Part shown: in pieces, positions 24,020-32,722 of the stretch
How positions within the stretch are numbered: the stretch's first letter is position 1
How the letters are laid out: every line of letters begins with the position of its first letter
Source: RYN-230 sp963814645
Lineage (GTDB): Bacteria; Actinomycetota; Actinomycetes; Streptosporangiales; Streptosporangiaceae
NCBI GenBank assembly: GCA_963814645.1
Contig: CAWFDX010000002.1
Coordinates: 372,001-436,000 of the forward strand
DNA: 64,000 nucleotides
Direction: 5' to 3'
Notes under the pieces: model-generated
Database searches by the model: none
Seen by the model: the letters and a program-made list of their open reading frames with translations, nothing else
What the model was told of the DNA's origin: nothing
Made by a program: the position numbers and the translations under genes

Positions 24020-25552
24020 TTGCCACACAGTCATGCCCGGCAGCGCCCCGCCCGGTCCACCCGGCCGCGGCCGCCGGCCCGGCCACCGCGGGTGCGGACG
24101 GCCCAGGGCCAGCGGCCCGCCCCGGGCCAGCGGTCAGGCCAGGACCGGCGCTCTGAGCTAGACCGGGCGCTGGCCGCGGCCATGGCCGCACCCGCGCCGG
24201 AGCCGGTCACGTTCGGTGCGCTGGGGCTGCCCGCGCCGCTGGTCAGCGCGCTGGCCCGGAGCGGCATCGAGCAGCCGTTCGCGATCCAGGCCCGGGCGCT
24301 GCCGGACGCGCTGGCCGGCCGGGATGTGCTCGGCCGGGCGCAGACCGGGTCCGGCAAGACGCTCGCGTTCGGCCTGGCCATGCTGACCCGGCTGGCCACC
24401 CCGGCGGGCCGGACTGCGCCCCGGCAGCGGACCGCGCCCCGCGCGCTCATCCTGGTGCCGACCAGGGAACTGGCCCGGCAGGTGACCGACGTGCTGCGGC
24501 CGCTCGGCAACCCGGTCGGGGTCAGCGTCACCGCGGTGTACGGCGGCGCGCCGATCGGCCGCCAGATCGACCGGCTGCAGCGCGGTGTGGACGTAGTGGT
24601 GGCCACGCCCGGGCGGCTGATCGACCTGATGGAGCGGCACGTGTGCACCCTCGGCGCGATCGAGATCACCGTGCTGGACGAGGCTGACCACATGGCCGAC
24701 CTGGGCTTCCTGCCTGCGGTGACCCAGATCCTGGACGCCACCCCGGCCGGCGGGCAGCGGATGCTGTTCTCCGCCACCCTGGACCGGGACGTGGAGCGGC
24801 TGGTCACCCGGTACCTGACCAGCCCGGCGCTGCACGCGGTAGCGCCGGCCAGCGAGCCCGGCGCGGTCGCCGACCACCAGGTGTTCGTGCTGCCCGCCCA
24901 GGACAAGCTGGCCATCGCGGCCGAGATCGCGGCCCGGCCGGGCCGCACCCTGTTCTTCGTCCGCACCAAGCACGGCGCGGCCCGGCTGGCCAAGCAGCTC
25001 ACCCGGGCCGGGGCCGACGCGGCCGCGATCCACGGCAACCTGAACCAGAACCAGCGGCAGCGCGCGCTGGACGGGTTCGCCGCCGGGCAGCCCCGGGTGC
25101 TGGTGGCCACCGACGTGGCCGCCCGCGGGCTGGACATCGAGGACGTGGACCTGGTGGTGCACTTCGACCCGCCCAACGACCACAAGGACTACCTGCACCG
25201 CTCCGGGCGCACCGCGCGGGCCGGGGCACCCGGCACGGTAGTGGCATTCGTCGATCCGGCCCAGGTCAAGGACGTGGCCCGGCTGCATGACGCGGCCGGC
25301 ATTACCCCGGTCCGGCACCGGGTCCAGCCCGGGCACCAGGCCGTCCGGGACGTCGCCGAGTCCGGTACGCCGATCCCGGCCCAGCCCACGGTCGCGCTGG
25401 CGGCCGCACCCGGTACCGGGTCTTCGTCCCGCACCAGGCCTGCTCCCCGGACGGAGGCGTCCCGGCGTGCCGGGACGGCGGGTCGCGGCGGGCAGCGCCT
25501 CCGCCGGCGGCGGGGACAGCGGCCCCGGACGCCGCTGCGAGAGGCTAGCTGA
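24020..25552 (+). CDS. DEAD-box RNA helicase
   Basis: 510 residues from TTG 24020, chosen because GGAG lies five bases upstream and the preceding in-frame codons do not look like coding sequence. A basic, Arg/Pro-rich N-terminal ~65 residues lead into a Q-motif region (VTFGALGLPAPLVSAL ... PFAIQARALP). Then come motif I AQTGSGKT, Ia PTRELARQ, Ib TPGRLIDL, II DEAD (VLDEADHM), III SAT, and the C-terminal helicase motifs VATDVAARGLDIEDV and HRSGRTARAG. The C-terminal ~60 residues are basic. It is an RhlE/CsdA-type helicase that unwinds structured RNA in ribosome assembly or cold adaptation. Confidence 0.9.
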   Translation: MPHSHARQRPARSTRPRPPARPPRVRTAQGQRPAPGQRSGQDRRSELDRALAAAMAAPAPEPVTFGALGLPAPLVSALARSGIEQPFAIQARALPDALAGRDVLGRAQTGSGKTLAFGLAMLTRLATPAGRTAPRQRTAPRALILVPTRELARQVTDVLRPLGNPVGVSVTAVYGGAPIGRQIDRLQRGVDVVVATPGRLIDLMERHVCTLGAIEITVLDEADHMADLGFLPAVTQILDATPAGGQRMLFSATLDRDVERLVTRYLTSPALHAVAPASEPGAVADHQVFVLPAQDKLAIAAEIAARPGRTLFFVRTKHGAARLAKQLTRAGADAAAIHGNLNQNQRQRALDGFAAGQPRVLVATDVAARGLDIEDVDLVVHFDPPNDHKDYLHRSGRTARAGAPGTVVAFVDPAQVKDVARLHDAAGITPVRHRVQPGHQAVRDVAESGTPIPAQPTVALAAAPGTGSSSRTRPAPRTEASRRAGTAGRGGQRLRRRRGQRPRTPLREAS

Positions 25553-25589
25553 CCGGCCCGGTACTGGCGTTCGGCAAAGGAAAGCATTT

Positions 25590-25633
25590 GCGGTGTACAT
25601 CGCTGCCCGCATAGGGGCAGTGATGTACACCGC
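25590..25633. repeat. 19-bp near-perfect inverted repeat
   Basis: The arms are gcggtgtacatcgctgccc (25590-25608) and gggcagtgatgtacaccgc (25615-25633), separated by six bases. All 19 positions pair, with a single G-U wobble as RNA (one mismatch as DNA). It lies 38 bp after the helicase stop and 174 bp before the next gene. It may be a terminator for the helicase, a regulator operator (dyad GGTGTACAT), or a small mobile remnant. The remaining spacer 25634-25806 shows no gene. Confidence 0.75.
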
Positions 25634-25806
25634 TGATCTGTCTGCGACGGACCTGGAAGGCCGGCGGGACCGGGGTTTACCGACGGTTACCAGGTGATGG
25701 CTGGGGTAGGTGTTTCTTGCCCGCGCGGGCCCCGCGTGCGACGATCCTTGGATAGCGACCGTGCAGCCCCTCCTAGGGAGCGCCCGTTGGTTCTGCCCCG
25801 AACGCG

Positions 25807-26563
25807 GTGACCGCAGCACCGGCCCAGGATGCTCGCTTGCGCGGTGAGCAGGTGGCCCGTGACGTCTTCGATGGCCTGCCCGCCCACTACGACCGGCTCG
25901 CCTACCTGCTGTCATTCGGCCAGGACCGGCGCTGGCGGCGGGCCGTGGTGGACCGGATCGCGACCGGCCAGCCCGGGCTGGTGCTGGACGTGGCCACCGG
26001 GCCGGCCGGGATCGCGCTGGCCATCGCCGGCCGGACCGGCGCGAACGTGGCCGGGGTGGACCTCAACGAGCCGATGCTGCGAGCCCGGCCTGGCCCGGGC
26101 CCGGCGGCCCGGCCAGCGCGGCCGGGTCCGGGTGGCCGTGGGCACGGCCGACCGGCTGCCGTTCCCGGACGCCACCTTCGACGCCCTCAGCTTCTCCTAC
26201 CTGCTCCGCTACGTGGACAACCCGGCCGCCACCGTGGCCGAGATGGCCCGCGTGGTGCGCCCCGGCGGCACCGTGGCCAGCCTGGAGTTCATGATGCCGC
26301 CGCAGCCGGGCTGGCGGGCGGCCTGGTGGCTGTACACCCGGCTGGCGCTGCCGCTGGGCGGGCTGCTGACCGGCGGGCCGGCCTGGTACCGGGTCGGCCG
26401 CTTCCTCGGGCCGAGCATCTCTACCCACTACCGGCGGTACTCCCTGGACGACCACATCGCGGCCTGGCAGGCGGCCGGGCTGACCGACGTGGGCACCGGC
26501 CTGATGAGCCTGGGCGGCGGGCTGATCATGTGGGGCCGCAAGGCCGCGGGACCTGGTTCGTGA
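25807..26563 (+). pseudogene. UbiE/MenG-like class I methyltransferase, frameshifted
   Basis: Reading starts at GTG 25807: VFDGLPAHYDRLAYLLSFGQDRRWRR and the SAM motif LDVATGPAGIALAIAGRTG are in one frame up to NEPMLRA. The rest (RVRVAVGTADRLPFPDATFDAL, MARVVRPGGTVASLEFM) continues in the +1 frame to the stop at 26563. Removing one C from the CCC run at 26084-26086 restores a continuous family-like sequence of about 251 residues (MLRAGLARARR). No slippery heptamer or stimulatory structure is evident, so mutation or sequencing error is more likely than programmed frameshifting. Its context, before a UbiA-like protein and a geranylgeranyl-reductase homologue, suggests menaquinone methylation. 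Confidence 0.82.
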
Positions 26564-27294
26564 GCGCGCGGACGGACAAGGCCAGCAAGACCGCGTTCTA
26601 CGACATGGGCCGCGGGACCGGCGGGTTCCGGGACTGGCTCACCCTGCTGCACCCGCCGTACACCGTGTGGCACCTGTCCTACGTGGCCATCGGGGCCGCG
26701 CTGGTGCCGCACCCGGTGCTGTGGCGGCTGGGCGGCACGCTGCTGGCGTTCTTCCTCGCCGTCGGCATCGGCGCGCACGCGTTCGATGAGCTGAACGGCC
26801 GGCCGCTGGGCACCGGCATCAACGGCAAGCTGCTCGCCGGGGTGGCGGTGGTCTCGGTCGTGGCGGCCATGGTGCTCGGCCTGGTCTACGGCGGCTGGCG
26901 GATGGTCCCATTCGTGATCGTCGGCGCGATCCTGGTCATCGGGTACAACCTGGAGCTGCTCGGCGGGCTGATGCACAGCGACGTCTGGTTCGGCCTGGCC
27001 TGGGGCTCGTTCCCGCTCATCGTCGGCGCGTACGCGCAGCACTGGACGGTGCCGCCGGCCGCGCTGATCGGCGCGGTGTTCGCGTTCTTCCTGTCCATGG
27101 GGCAGCGCGCGCTGAGTACCCCGGCGCGGGCGTTGCGCCGCCGGGTCAGCGCGGTGACGGTGCGGGTCACCTGGCGCGACGGCAGCGAGCAGGAACTGGG
27201 CCGGGCCGACCTGCTGGCCCCGCTGGAGCGGGCGCTGCGCTACTTCACCTGGGCCACTGGCACGCTGGCTGTGGCCGTGGTGGTGGCCCGGTGA
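26560..27294 (+). CDS. polytopic membrane protein, distantly UbiA-like
   Basis: 244 residues from GTG 26560 in a GTGA overlap with the methyltransferase. Six to seven membrane helices are visible. The start (LLHPPYTVWHLSYVAIGAALVP) and the polar segment GAHAFDELNGRPLGTGI after helix 2 recall the position of the first Asp-rich motif of UbiA prenyltransferases. The canonical NDxxDxxxD is absent. The next conserved polar stretch is GYNLELLGGLMHSD. The last ~60 residues are cytoplasmic and charged. Coupling to a quinone-type methyltransferase and a prenyl reductase homologue suggests isoprenoid-quinone or lipid modification; catalysis is unproven. Confidence 0.6.
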   Translation: MSARTDKASKTAFYDMGRGTGGFRDWLTLLHPPYTVWHLSYVAIGAALVPHPVLWRLGGTLLAFFLAVGIGAHAFDELNGRPLGTGINGKLLAGVAVVSVVAAMVLGLVYGGWRMVPFVIVGAILVIGYNLELLGGLMHSDVWFGLAWGSFPLIVGAYAQHWTVPPAALIGAVFAFFLSMGQRALSTPARALRRRVSAVTVRVTWRDGSEQELGRADLLAPLERALRYFTWATGTLAVAVVVAR

Positions 27295-28655
27295 CGGCGG
27301 GCGAGCCGCCGCCCGCCGGGCGGTTCGACGTGGTGGTGGCGGGCGCCGGGCCGGCCGGCAGCATCGCCGCGCTGGTGCTGGCCCGCGCCGGGGCCCGGGT
27401 GGCGCTGGTGGACAAGGCCACCTTCCCGCGCGACAAGGCGTGCGGCGACCTGGTCGGGCCGCGCGGGGTTGGGCTGCTTTCTGACCTGGCGGTAGCGGTC
27501 CCGGATGCCGGGCAGGGCGCTGACCTGCTGGCGGTGGGCCCGTCCGGGCACCGGTCCCGGCTGCCTGCGTTTCCCGGCCGCCATTACCCGGGGCACGGCG
27601 TGGTGGTGCCGCGGATCGGGCTGGACGACGCGTTGCGGGCGGCCGCGCTGCAGGCCGGCGCGGAGCCGGTGCGGGGCCGGGTCAGCGGGGTGGACCGGGA
27701 CGGCGGCGGCCCGGCCTCGGACAGCCGGGTACGGGCGCTGCTGACCAATGACGGCCAGCGGCTGGAGGCGGACTGGTTCATCGCCGCGGACGGGGCGCTC
27801 AGCCCGGTCGCCCGGCTGGCCGGCCTGCTCGACCCGGACGCGGCGCTGTGGGGCTTCGCGATCCGTGCCTACGTCCCGGCCGAGGTGCCGCTGCCGCTGC
27901 TGGTCCTGCTGGACGCGGCTCCGTGGCGGATCTACCCCGGGTACGGCTGGCTGTTCCCGGGGGAGGCCGGGCAGGCCAACGTCGGCATCGGCATCGGGAT
28001 GGGCACCCGGCGCCGGGCCGCCAGCCTGCGCGCCGACCTGGCCCGGTTCTGTGCGCAGCTGCGCCGCACCGGGGACCTGACCCCGGGCGCGGAGCACGGC
28101 GAGGTGACCGGCGGCTGGCTGCGGATGGGCGGCACCGGCACCCCGCCCGCCGCCGGTAACGTGCTGCTGGCCGGGGACGCGGCCGGGCTGATCAACCCGC
28201 TGCAAGGCGAGGGCATCGGGCCGGCCATGGTCAGCGCCCGGCTGGCCGCCGAGTGCCTGCTGGGCCCGGCGTCGGCCGGAGCGGCGGCCGCCTACAGCGA
28301 GGCGGTGGCGGACACGTTCGGCCGGTACCTGCCGGGGGCCGCCGCGCTGCAGGCGGCCCTGCTGCGCCGGCCGCGGCTGGCCTCCGGCGCGGTGCGGCTG
28401 CTGACCGCACCCGGGGTGAGCCGGGTGGTCGCCGGGACCTGGTCGCTGTACTGGAACGGGCTGGTGGACGGGGCCAGCCCGCGGCCGGCCGCGTGGGCCG
28501 GCGCGGCGGTACAGCAAGTGGCCTCGCGGCTGGGCAGGCGCTGGCCCGCGGCCCGCCAGCTGGCCGCGGCACCCGGCGAGCCGGCCGCCGCAGAGCTGGG
28601 CGAGGCGGAGCCGGGCGAGGCGCCCGCCGCGCCGGAATTCACCCCGCGGGGGTGA
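27291..28655 (+). CDS. geranylgeranyl reductase / MenJ-family flavoprotein
   Basis: 454 residues from GTG 27291 in a GTGA overlap. The FAD-binding N-terminus is VVVAGAGPAGSIAALVLARAG, followed by KACGDLVGPRG (the conserved CGD segment), and a late GDAAGLINPLQGEGIGPAM near residue 290 that contacts FAD. This family saturates isoprenoid double bonds, e.g. the beta-isoprene of menaquinone (MenJ) or archaeal-type lipids. The trio with methyltransferase and UbiA-like protein supports menaquinone side-chain reduction. The C-terminal ~30 residues are Ala/Glu/Pro-rich. Confidence 0.85.
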   Translation: MTAGEPPPAGRFDVVVAGAGPAGSIAALVLARAGARVALVDKATFPRDKACGDLVGPRGVGLLSDLAVAVPDAGQGADLLAVGPSGHRSRLPAFPGRHYPGHGVVVPRIGLDDALRAAALQAGAEPVRGRVSGVDRDGGGPASDSRVRALLTNDGQRLEADWFIAADGALSPVARLAGLLDPDAALWGFAIRAYVPAEVPLPLLVLLDAAPWRIYPGYGWLFPGEAGQANVGIGIGMGTRRRAASLRADLARFCAQLRRTGDLTPGAEHGEVTGGWLRMGGTGTPPAAGNVLLAGDAAGLINPLQGEGIGPAMVSARLAAECLLGPASAGAAAAYSEAVADTFGRYLPGAAALQAALLRRPRLASGAVRLLTAPGVSRVVAGTWSLYWNGLVDGASPRPAAWAGAAVQQVASRLGRRWPAARQLAAAPGEPAAAELGEAEPGEAPAAPEFTPRG

Positions 28656-28713
28656 CGCGCGGCGGTGCGGAGCTGATTGGCTCGTAACCAGGTGGCCGAG
28701 GGGGGAGTGGGCC

Positions 28714-29592
28714 TTGGCCACGGCCGTCGTGCGGGGCGGGGCCGCGGGCGGCGCCCGCGGCCAGGCCGGGACGCAGCCGGGCCGCGCGCCACTGGTGCTC
28801 ACCGCGCTGATCCTGGTCGCCGCCGTCGCCAACCTGAACCTGACCGTGGCCAACGTCGTGCTGCCCGACATCGGCCGGGGCCTACCCGACGACGCTGGCC
28901 CTGATCACCGCGCTATGGTCGGGCCCGCCCCGGACCCGGGCCATCGCGCTGTGGTCCGGCATCGGCGGCGCCATCACCGCGCTCGGCCCGATGCTGGCCG
29001 GCCTAGCGCTGCAGCACTTCTGGTGGGGCTCGGCGTTCCTGCTCACTCTCCCGCTCGCGGTGGTGGCCCTGGTCATGGCCGTCCGCTGGGTCCCCGCGCA
29101 CGTCAACGAGAGCACCGGCCGGGTGGACCACCTGGGCGGCGTGCTGTCCATGATCTTCGTCGCGGCGCTGGTCATCACGATCAACTTCGCGCCGGTACCG
29201 GGCGCGGCCGGGCTGGCCCTGGTCACCGGCCTGCTCGCGCTGGCCGCCGGGGCCGGGTTCGTGCTCCGGCAGCGCCGCGCCCGGCCCCCGCTCTACGACC
29301 GGCACGTGGCCGGGCGGCGGACCTTCTGGGTGGCCGCGGTCGGCGGCATCATCGTGTTCGGCTCGCTGATGGGGGCGATCTTCGTCGGGCAGCAGTACCT
29401 GCAGGACGTGCTGGGCTACTCGGCGCTCGGTAGCAAGATCACCGCCGCGGCGAAGAGTGCGTTCCTGTCCGGGGACCAGTGGGCCTACACGGCTGCCATC
29501 GTGGCCGTGCTGCTCGGTGCCGGGCTGGTGTTCTTCCTGTTCCCGCGGCGGGTGGGCGAGGAGCGGCTGCTGGCCCGCTACCGCGCTGAGGA
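28714..29592 (+). pseudogene. decayed MFS drug exporter (DHA2-like)
   Basis: TTG 28714 opens a frame giving the first helix of a DHA2-type exporter (LNLTVANVVLPDIGRGL). The sequence then jumps, with a frame change near 28883, to what is normally after helix 4 (TTLALITALWSGPPRTRAIALWSGIGGAITALGPML) and continues to QDVLGYSALGS near 29430. There it joins directly to the C-terminal tail (KSAFLSGDQWAYTAAIVAVLLGAGLVFFLFP), lacking about 190 residues of the family core. Two deletions and a frameshift make it non-functional. The frame stays open to 29842, antisense to the L,D-transpeptidase gene, but resembles the family only to about 29592. Confidence 0.85.
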
Positions 29593-29595
29593 CGG

Positions 29596-30942
29596 TCAGC
29601 TCTGCGCGGCGGAGTTGTCCGGCTTGGGGCCGGCCAGCCGCGTGGTCAGCGGCTGCTCGGTGACCGACGACGGGCTGACGAACGTGCTGCCGGACGGCCC
29701 GGCCTGCACCGCCATGCCCAGCGCGCTGCCCTTGAGCAGCTGCTGCCAGGACAGGAACCACACGGTGAACCCGTCGTCCCACTTGCCCGCGGCCGGGCTG
29801 CCGATGATCGTCACCGGGTCGCCCGGGGTGGCCAGGTTGTAGTACATGGCCGCGTGCTCGGGGGACAGGTTCACGCAGCCGTGGCTGACGTTGGTGTACC
29901 CCTGCTCACCCACCGACCACGGCGCGGAGTGCAGGTAGTCGCCGCTGTAGGTGAACCGGACCGCGTCGTTGACCAGTTCGTTGTAGCCGTTGCCGACCAT
30001 CCGGACCGGGTTGCCTTTTTCCAGCGTGATGTAGGTGCCGTCCACCGTGTCCAGGCCGGGCCGGCCGGTGCTGATCGGCCAGTGCCCCCACAGCTTGCCC
30101 TTGTAGTAGACGTTCAGGTAGTGCGTCTTGGTGCTGGCCACCACGATCAGCGACGGCCCGATGTCGAACGTCTGGGTCAGGTCGGCGGTGAAGTAGACGC
30201 CCGGTGAGGCTTCCAGTCCGGCCAGGTGCCCGTCGAACGAGACCGTGGTACCAGCGGGCCAGTAGTTCATCGGGCGGAAGTACAGCGTCTGGTTGCCGTC
30301 CCAGTACCGCGACCCGGTCACCGGCTTGGAGCTGGTCACCTGCAGCGAGCGCTCCACCGCGGCCCGGTTGGTGACCGGCGAGCTGAACGTCAGCCGGATC
30401 GGGATGCCGACGCCGTAGCTCTGCTTGTACCCCTCGAAGATCATCGCGGTGGTGGTGGCGGCCGGGGTCAGCGTGCGGAAGCTGCTGACCGAGGTGACCG
30501 TCTTGCCGGCCGAGTTCATCGCGGTGGCGTGCACGGTGTAGCTCCGCGACGGCTGCAGCGCCCAGTCACTCCGCCATACCGTCTTCGCGCTGTTCAGCGA
30601 GCCGCTCACCGCGTCGTGCCCGGCGGTCACCGTGACGCTCTGGATCTTGCCTTCGCTGGCCTTGACCACGACGCCCTTGGCTGGGTTGGCCCGCCGCGAC
30701 CCGTTGGCCGGGGTGACGGACAGCGCGGCACTGGCCGCCGTGACGGCGTGCGCGGACGCCTTGCCAGACGGCTGCCCGGCGGACCCGGTAGCGGACGATG
30801 AGCCGCTCGAGCAGGCGGCGACGACCAGGCACGCCCCAGCCGACAGGGCGGCGAGCACGGTCATCCGGCATCTGCGTGTAGTGCCGCCCTGGCCGCCTGA
30901 CCCCACCCCACGCTGGCCGCGCGTGTTGTCGCTTTCCCGCAC
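29596..30942 (-). CDS. L,D-transpeptidase lipoprotein
   Basis: 448 residues from GTG 30942 with AGGAGG seven bases upstream. An N-terminal Arg-rich stretch and hydrophobic segment end in the lipobox VVAACSS, so it is a lipoprotein anchored outside the membrane. An Ig-like domain pair (about 70-260) precedes the YkuD catalytic domain with HSAPW and SHGCVNL (His354, Cys356). LdtMt2-type enzymes make 3-3 peptidoglycan cross-links and are intrinsically tolerant of most beta-lactams. It is followed on the same strand, upstream in position, by two Lnt genes that acylate lipoproteins such as this one. Confidence 0.93.
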   Translation of the reverse strand: MRESDNTRGQRGVGSGGQGGTTRRCRMTVLAALSAGACLVVAACSSGSSSATGSAGQPSGKASAHAVTAASAALSVTPANGSRRANPAKGVVVKASEGKIQSVTVTAGHDAVSGSLNSAKTVWRSDWALQPSRSYTVHATAMNSAGKTVTSVSSFRTLTPAATTTAMIFEGYKQSYGVGIPIRLTFSSPVTNRAAVERSLQVTSSKPVTGSRYWDGNQTLYFRPMNYWPAGTTVSFDGHLAGLEASPGVYFTADLTQTFDIGPSLIVVASTKTHYLNVYYKGKLWGHWPISTGRPGLDTVDGTYITLEKGNPVRMVGNGYNELVNDAVRFTYSGDYLHSAPWSVGEQGYTNVSHGCVNLSPEHAAMYYNLATPGDPVTIIGSPAAGKWDDGFTVWFLSWQQLLKGSALGMAVQAGPSGSTFVSPSSVTEQPLTTRLAGPKPDNSAAQS

Positions 30943-31048
30943 CCTGGATCCTCCTAAGCCGCTGCCTGCTGGTGCACCTCGCCTGCCGGGACGCGCTGGG
31001 CCCGCTCATGGAGAGCGGTGAGCGGGCCGCCCGGGGGGTGCGGTCCGC

Positions 31049-32719
31049 TCAGGAAGTGCGCGGGACGTCGTCGTCCGCCGCTTCCGGCCCGGTGCCGACG
31101 CCGCCGCCATCACCGGAACCGGGACTGGAACCGGCTGGCGCGCCCAATACTGAGACGTATCCGGCAGGCCGGAAGTTGCCCTCCAAAGGTACCCGTCCCC
31201 GGCGATGGCGGAGGAAAACAATGAGCCAGCCAACGGCGGTGCCCACGACCACGGCGGTGGCCGCCCAGGGCAGGTAGTCGCCCAGCCGGTCGTAGGGGGT
31301 CCGCACGCTGGCCGAAGGCAGCCCGATGCGCAGCACGATCACCCCGCGGTGCGCCGAGGTCATCACGGCCAGCAGCCGTCCCCGTGTGTCGAAGGCCACA
31401 GTGTCCCCGGTCAGCGCGGCCTGCACCACCGGCCGGCCGGTTTCCGCGGCGCGTACCGCGCTGAGCGAGGCATGCTGGGCCGGCGCCCAGCTGTCCTGGA
31501 ACGTCGAGTCCGAGGTCTGGTAGACGATCAGCTGGGCGCCCAGGTCGGCATCCACCCGGGACATGTCCGGGAACGCCGACTCGAAGCAGATCAGCACGCC
31601 GATCGGCAGCGGCCGCCCGGCCCGGTCCACCGCGTGGATCAGGTGCGCGCCGTCGCCCGGGATCATGTTGCTCGGCGCCGCCTTGCTGATGCTGGTCAGC
31701 CAGCCGAGCGCGCCGCGGAACGGGATGTACTCGCCGAACGGGACCAGCCGCGTCTTCACATACGACCCCAGCACGCCGTGCGGGCCGATCAGCAGCGCCA
31801 CCTTGGACTCGCCGCCGCTAGGCAGCGCCGAGTCCTGGTTGACCAGGATCTCCGCGCCGGTCCTGGCGGCCAGCGCCTCGATCCGGTGGAGCAGGCCGGT
31901 GTCGGCGCGCTCGATGTCGTAGCCGACGCTGCTCTCCCCCCAGACGATCAGGTCAGGGCGGGCCGCGCCCAGCCCCTCGGACAGCCGCAGGCTGGCGTTC
32001 ACCCGGCTGGCCCGGCTGGGCTGGCTGCCCTGCTGCACCAGGGCCACCGTGACGTGCCGGACGGCAGTCGCGGCGGGGGTCAGCGCGAACACCACCGGCC
32101 CGGCGGCCAGCGCCACCGCCACCCCGGCCGCGCCGGCCAGCCGCACCAGGTTCCGCCGTGCGAGCAGCAGGATCACGATGCCGGTGTTGGCCGCCACCAG
32201 CGCGAAGCTGATCAGCCAGACCCCGCCCACCGAGGCCAGCGCGAGCACCACTGGGTGCTGCCACTGGCTGGTGCCGAGCACCGCCCACGGGCCGCCGAAG
32301 CCCTGCCAGGACCGGGCCCACTCGGTGAACAGCCAGTAGCTGGGCAGCACGGCCAGCGCGGCGCTGGCCCGGCCCGGGGTGAGCGGGGCGCGGAGCAGCC
32401 GCCAGGTCGCATACCCGAACCCGGTCCACAGCGCGCCGAACACGATGCCCACCAGCAGCAGGCCGGGGCCGATGTTCGGGGCCAGCCAGTACAGCGCGGC
32501 CAGCAGGAAGCCGGCCCCGAGCCACCAGGCGCGGACCGCCGCCTCCCAGCCGGTGGCCGCGCCCCGGATGATCAGCAGCCCGGGCACCAGCCCACACCAG
32601 CCGAGAAGCTCCAGGTTCAGCGCGGGGAAGGCGAGGATGGGCAGCGCGCCAGCGGCCAGCGCCGCGTACCGGTAAGGCTGGGCGAGGGCGCGCCACAGTC
32701 GATGGCGCCTGGTGGCCAT
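31049..32719 (-). CDS. lnt: apolipoprotein N-acyltransferase
   Basis: 556 residues from ATG 32719, three bases after the stop of the paralogous upstream gene. About seven membrane helices precede a nitrilase-type catalytic domain with the Glu-Lys-Cys triad: WGESSVGYD, YVKTRLVPFGEYIPF, and LICFESAFP. A final membrane helix and an acidic/Gly-rich tail follow. Lnt transfers an acyl chain to the N-terminal Cys of lipoproteins; actinomycetes commonly carry more than one copy. The C-terminal tail (~50 residues) is low-complexity. Confidence 0.9.
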   Translation of the reverse strand: MATRRHRLWRALAQPYRYAALAAGALPILAFPALNLELLGWCGLVPGLLIIRGAATGWEAAVRAWWLGAGFLLAALYWLAPNIGPGLLLVGIVFGALWTGFGYATWRLLRAPLTPGRASAALAVLPSYWLFTEWARSWQGFGGPWAVLGTSQWQHPVVLALASVGGVWLISFALVAANTGIVILLLARRNLVRLAGAAGVAVALAAGPVVFALTPAATAVRHVTVALVQQGSQPSRASRVNASLRLSEGLGAARPDLIVWGESSVGYDIERADTGLLHRIEALAARTGAEILVNQDSALPSGGESKVALLIGPHGVLGSYVKTRLVPFGEYIPFRGALGWLTSISKAAPSNMIPGDGAHLIHAVDRAGRPLPIGVLICFESAFPDMSRVDADLGAQLIVYQTSDSTFQDSWAPAQHASLSAVRAAETGRPVVQAALTGDTVAFDTRGRLLAVMTSAHRGVIVLRIGLPSASVRTPYDRLGDYLPWAATAVVVGTAVGWLIVFLRHRRGRVPLEGNFRPAGYVSVLGAPAGSSPGSGDGGGVGTGPEAADDDVPRTS

Positions 32720-32722
32720 GCC

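Noticed and set aside
26060..26110. Programmed ribosomal frameshift in the methyltransferase
   Set aside because: No slippery heptamer, no nearby stop-dependent site or strong downstream structure; a one-base indel explains it more simply.
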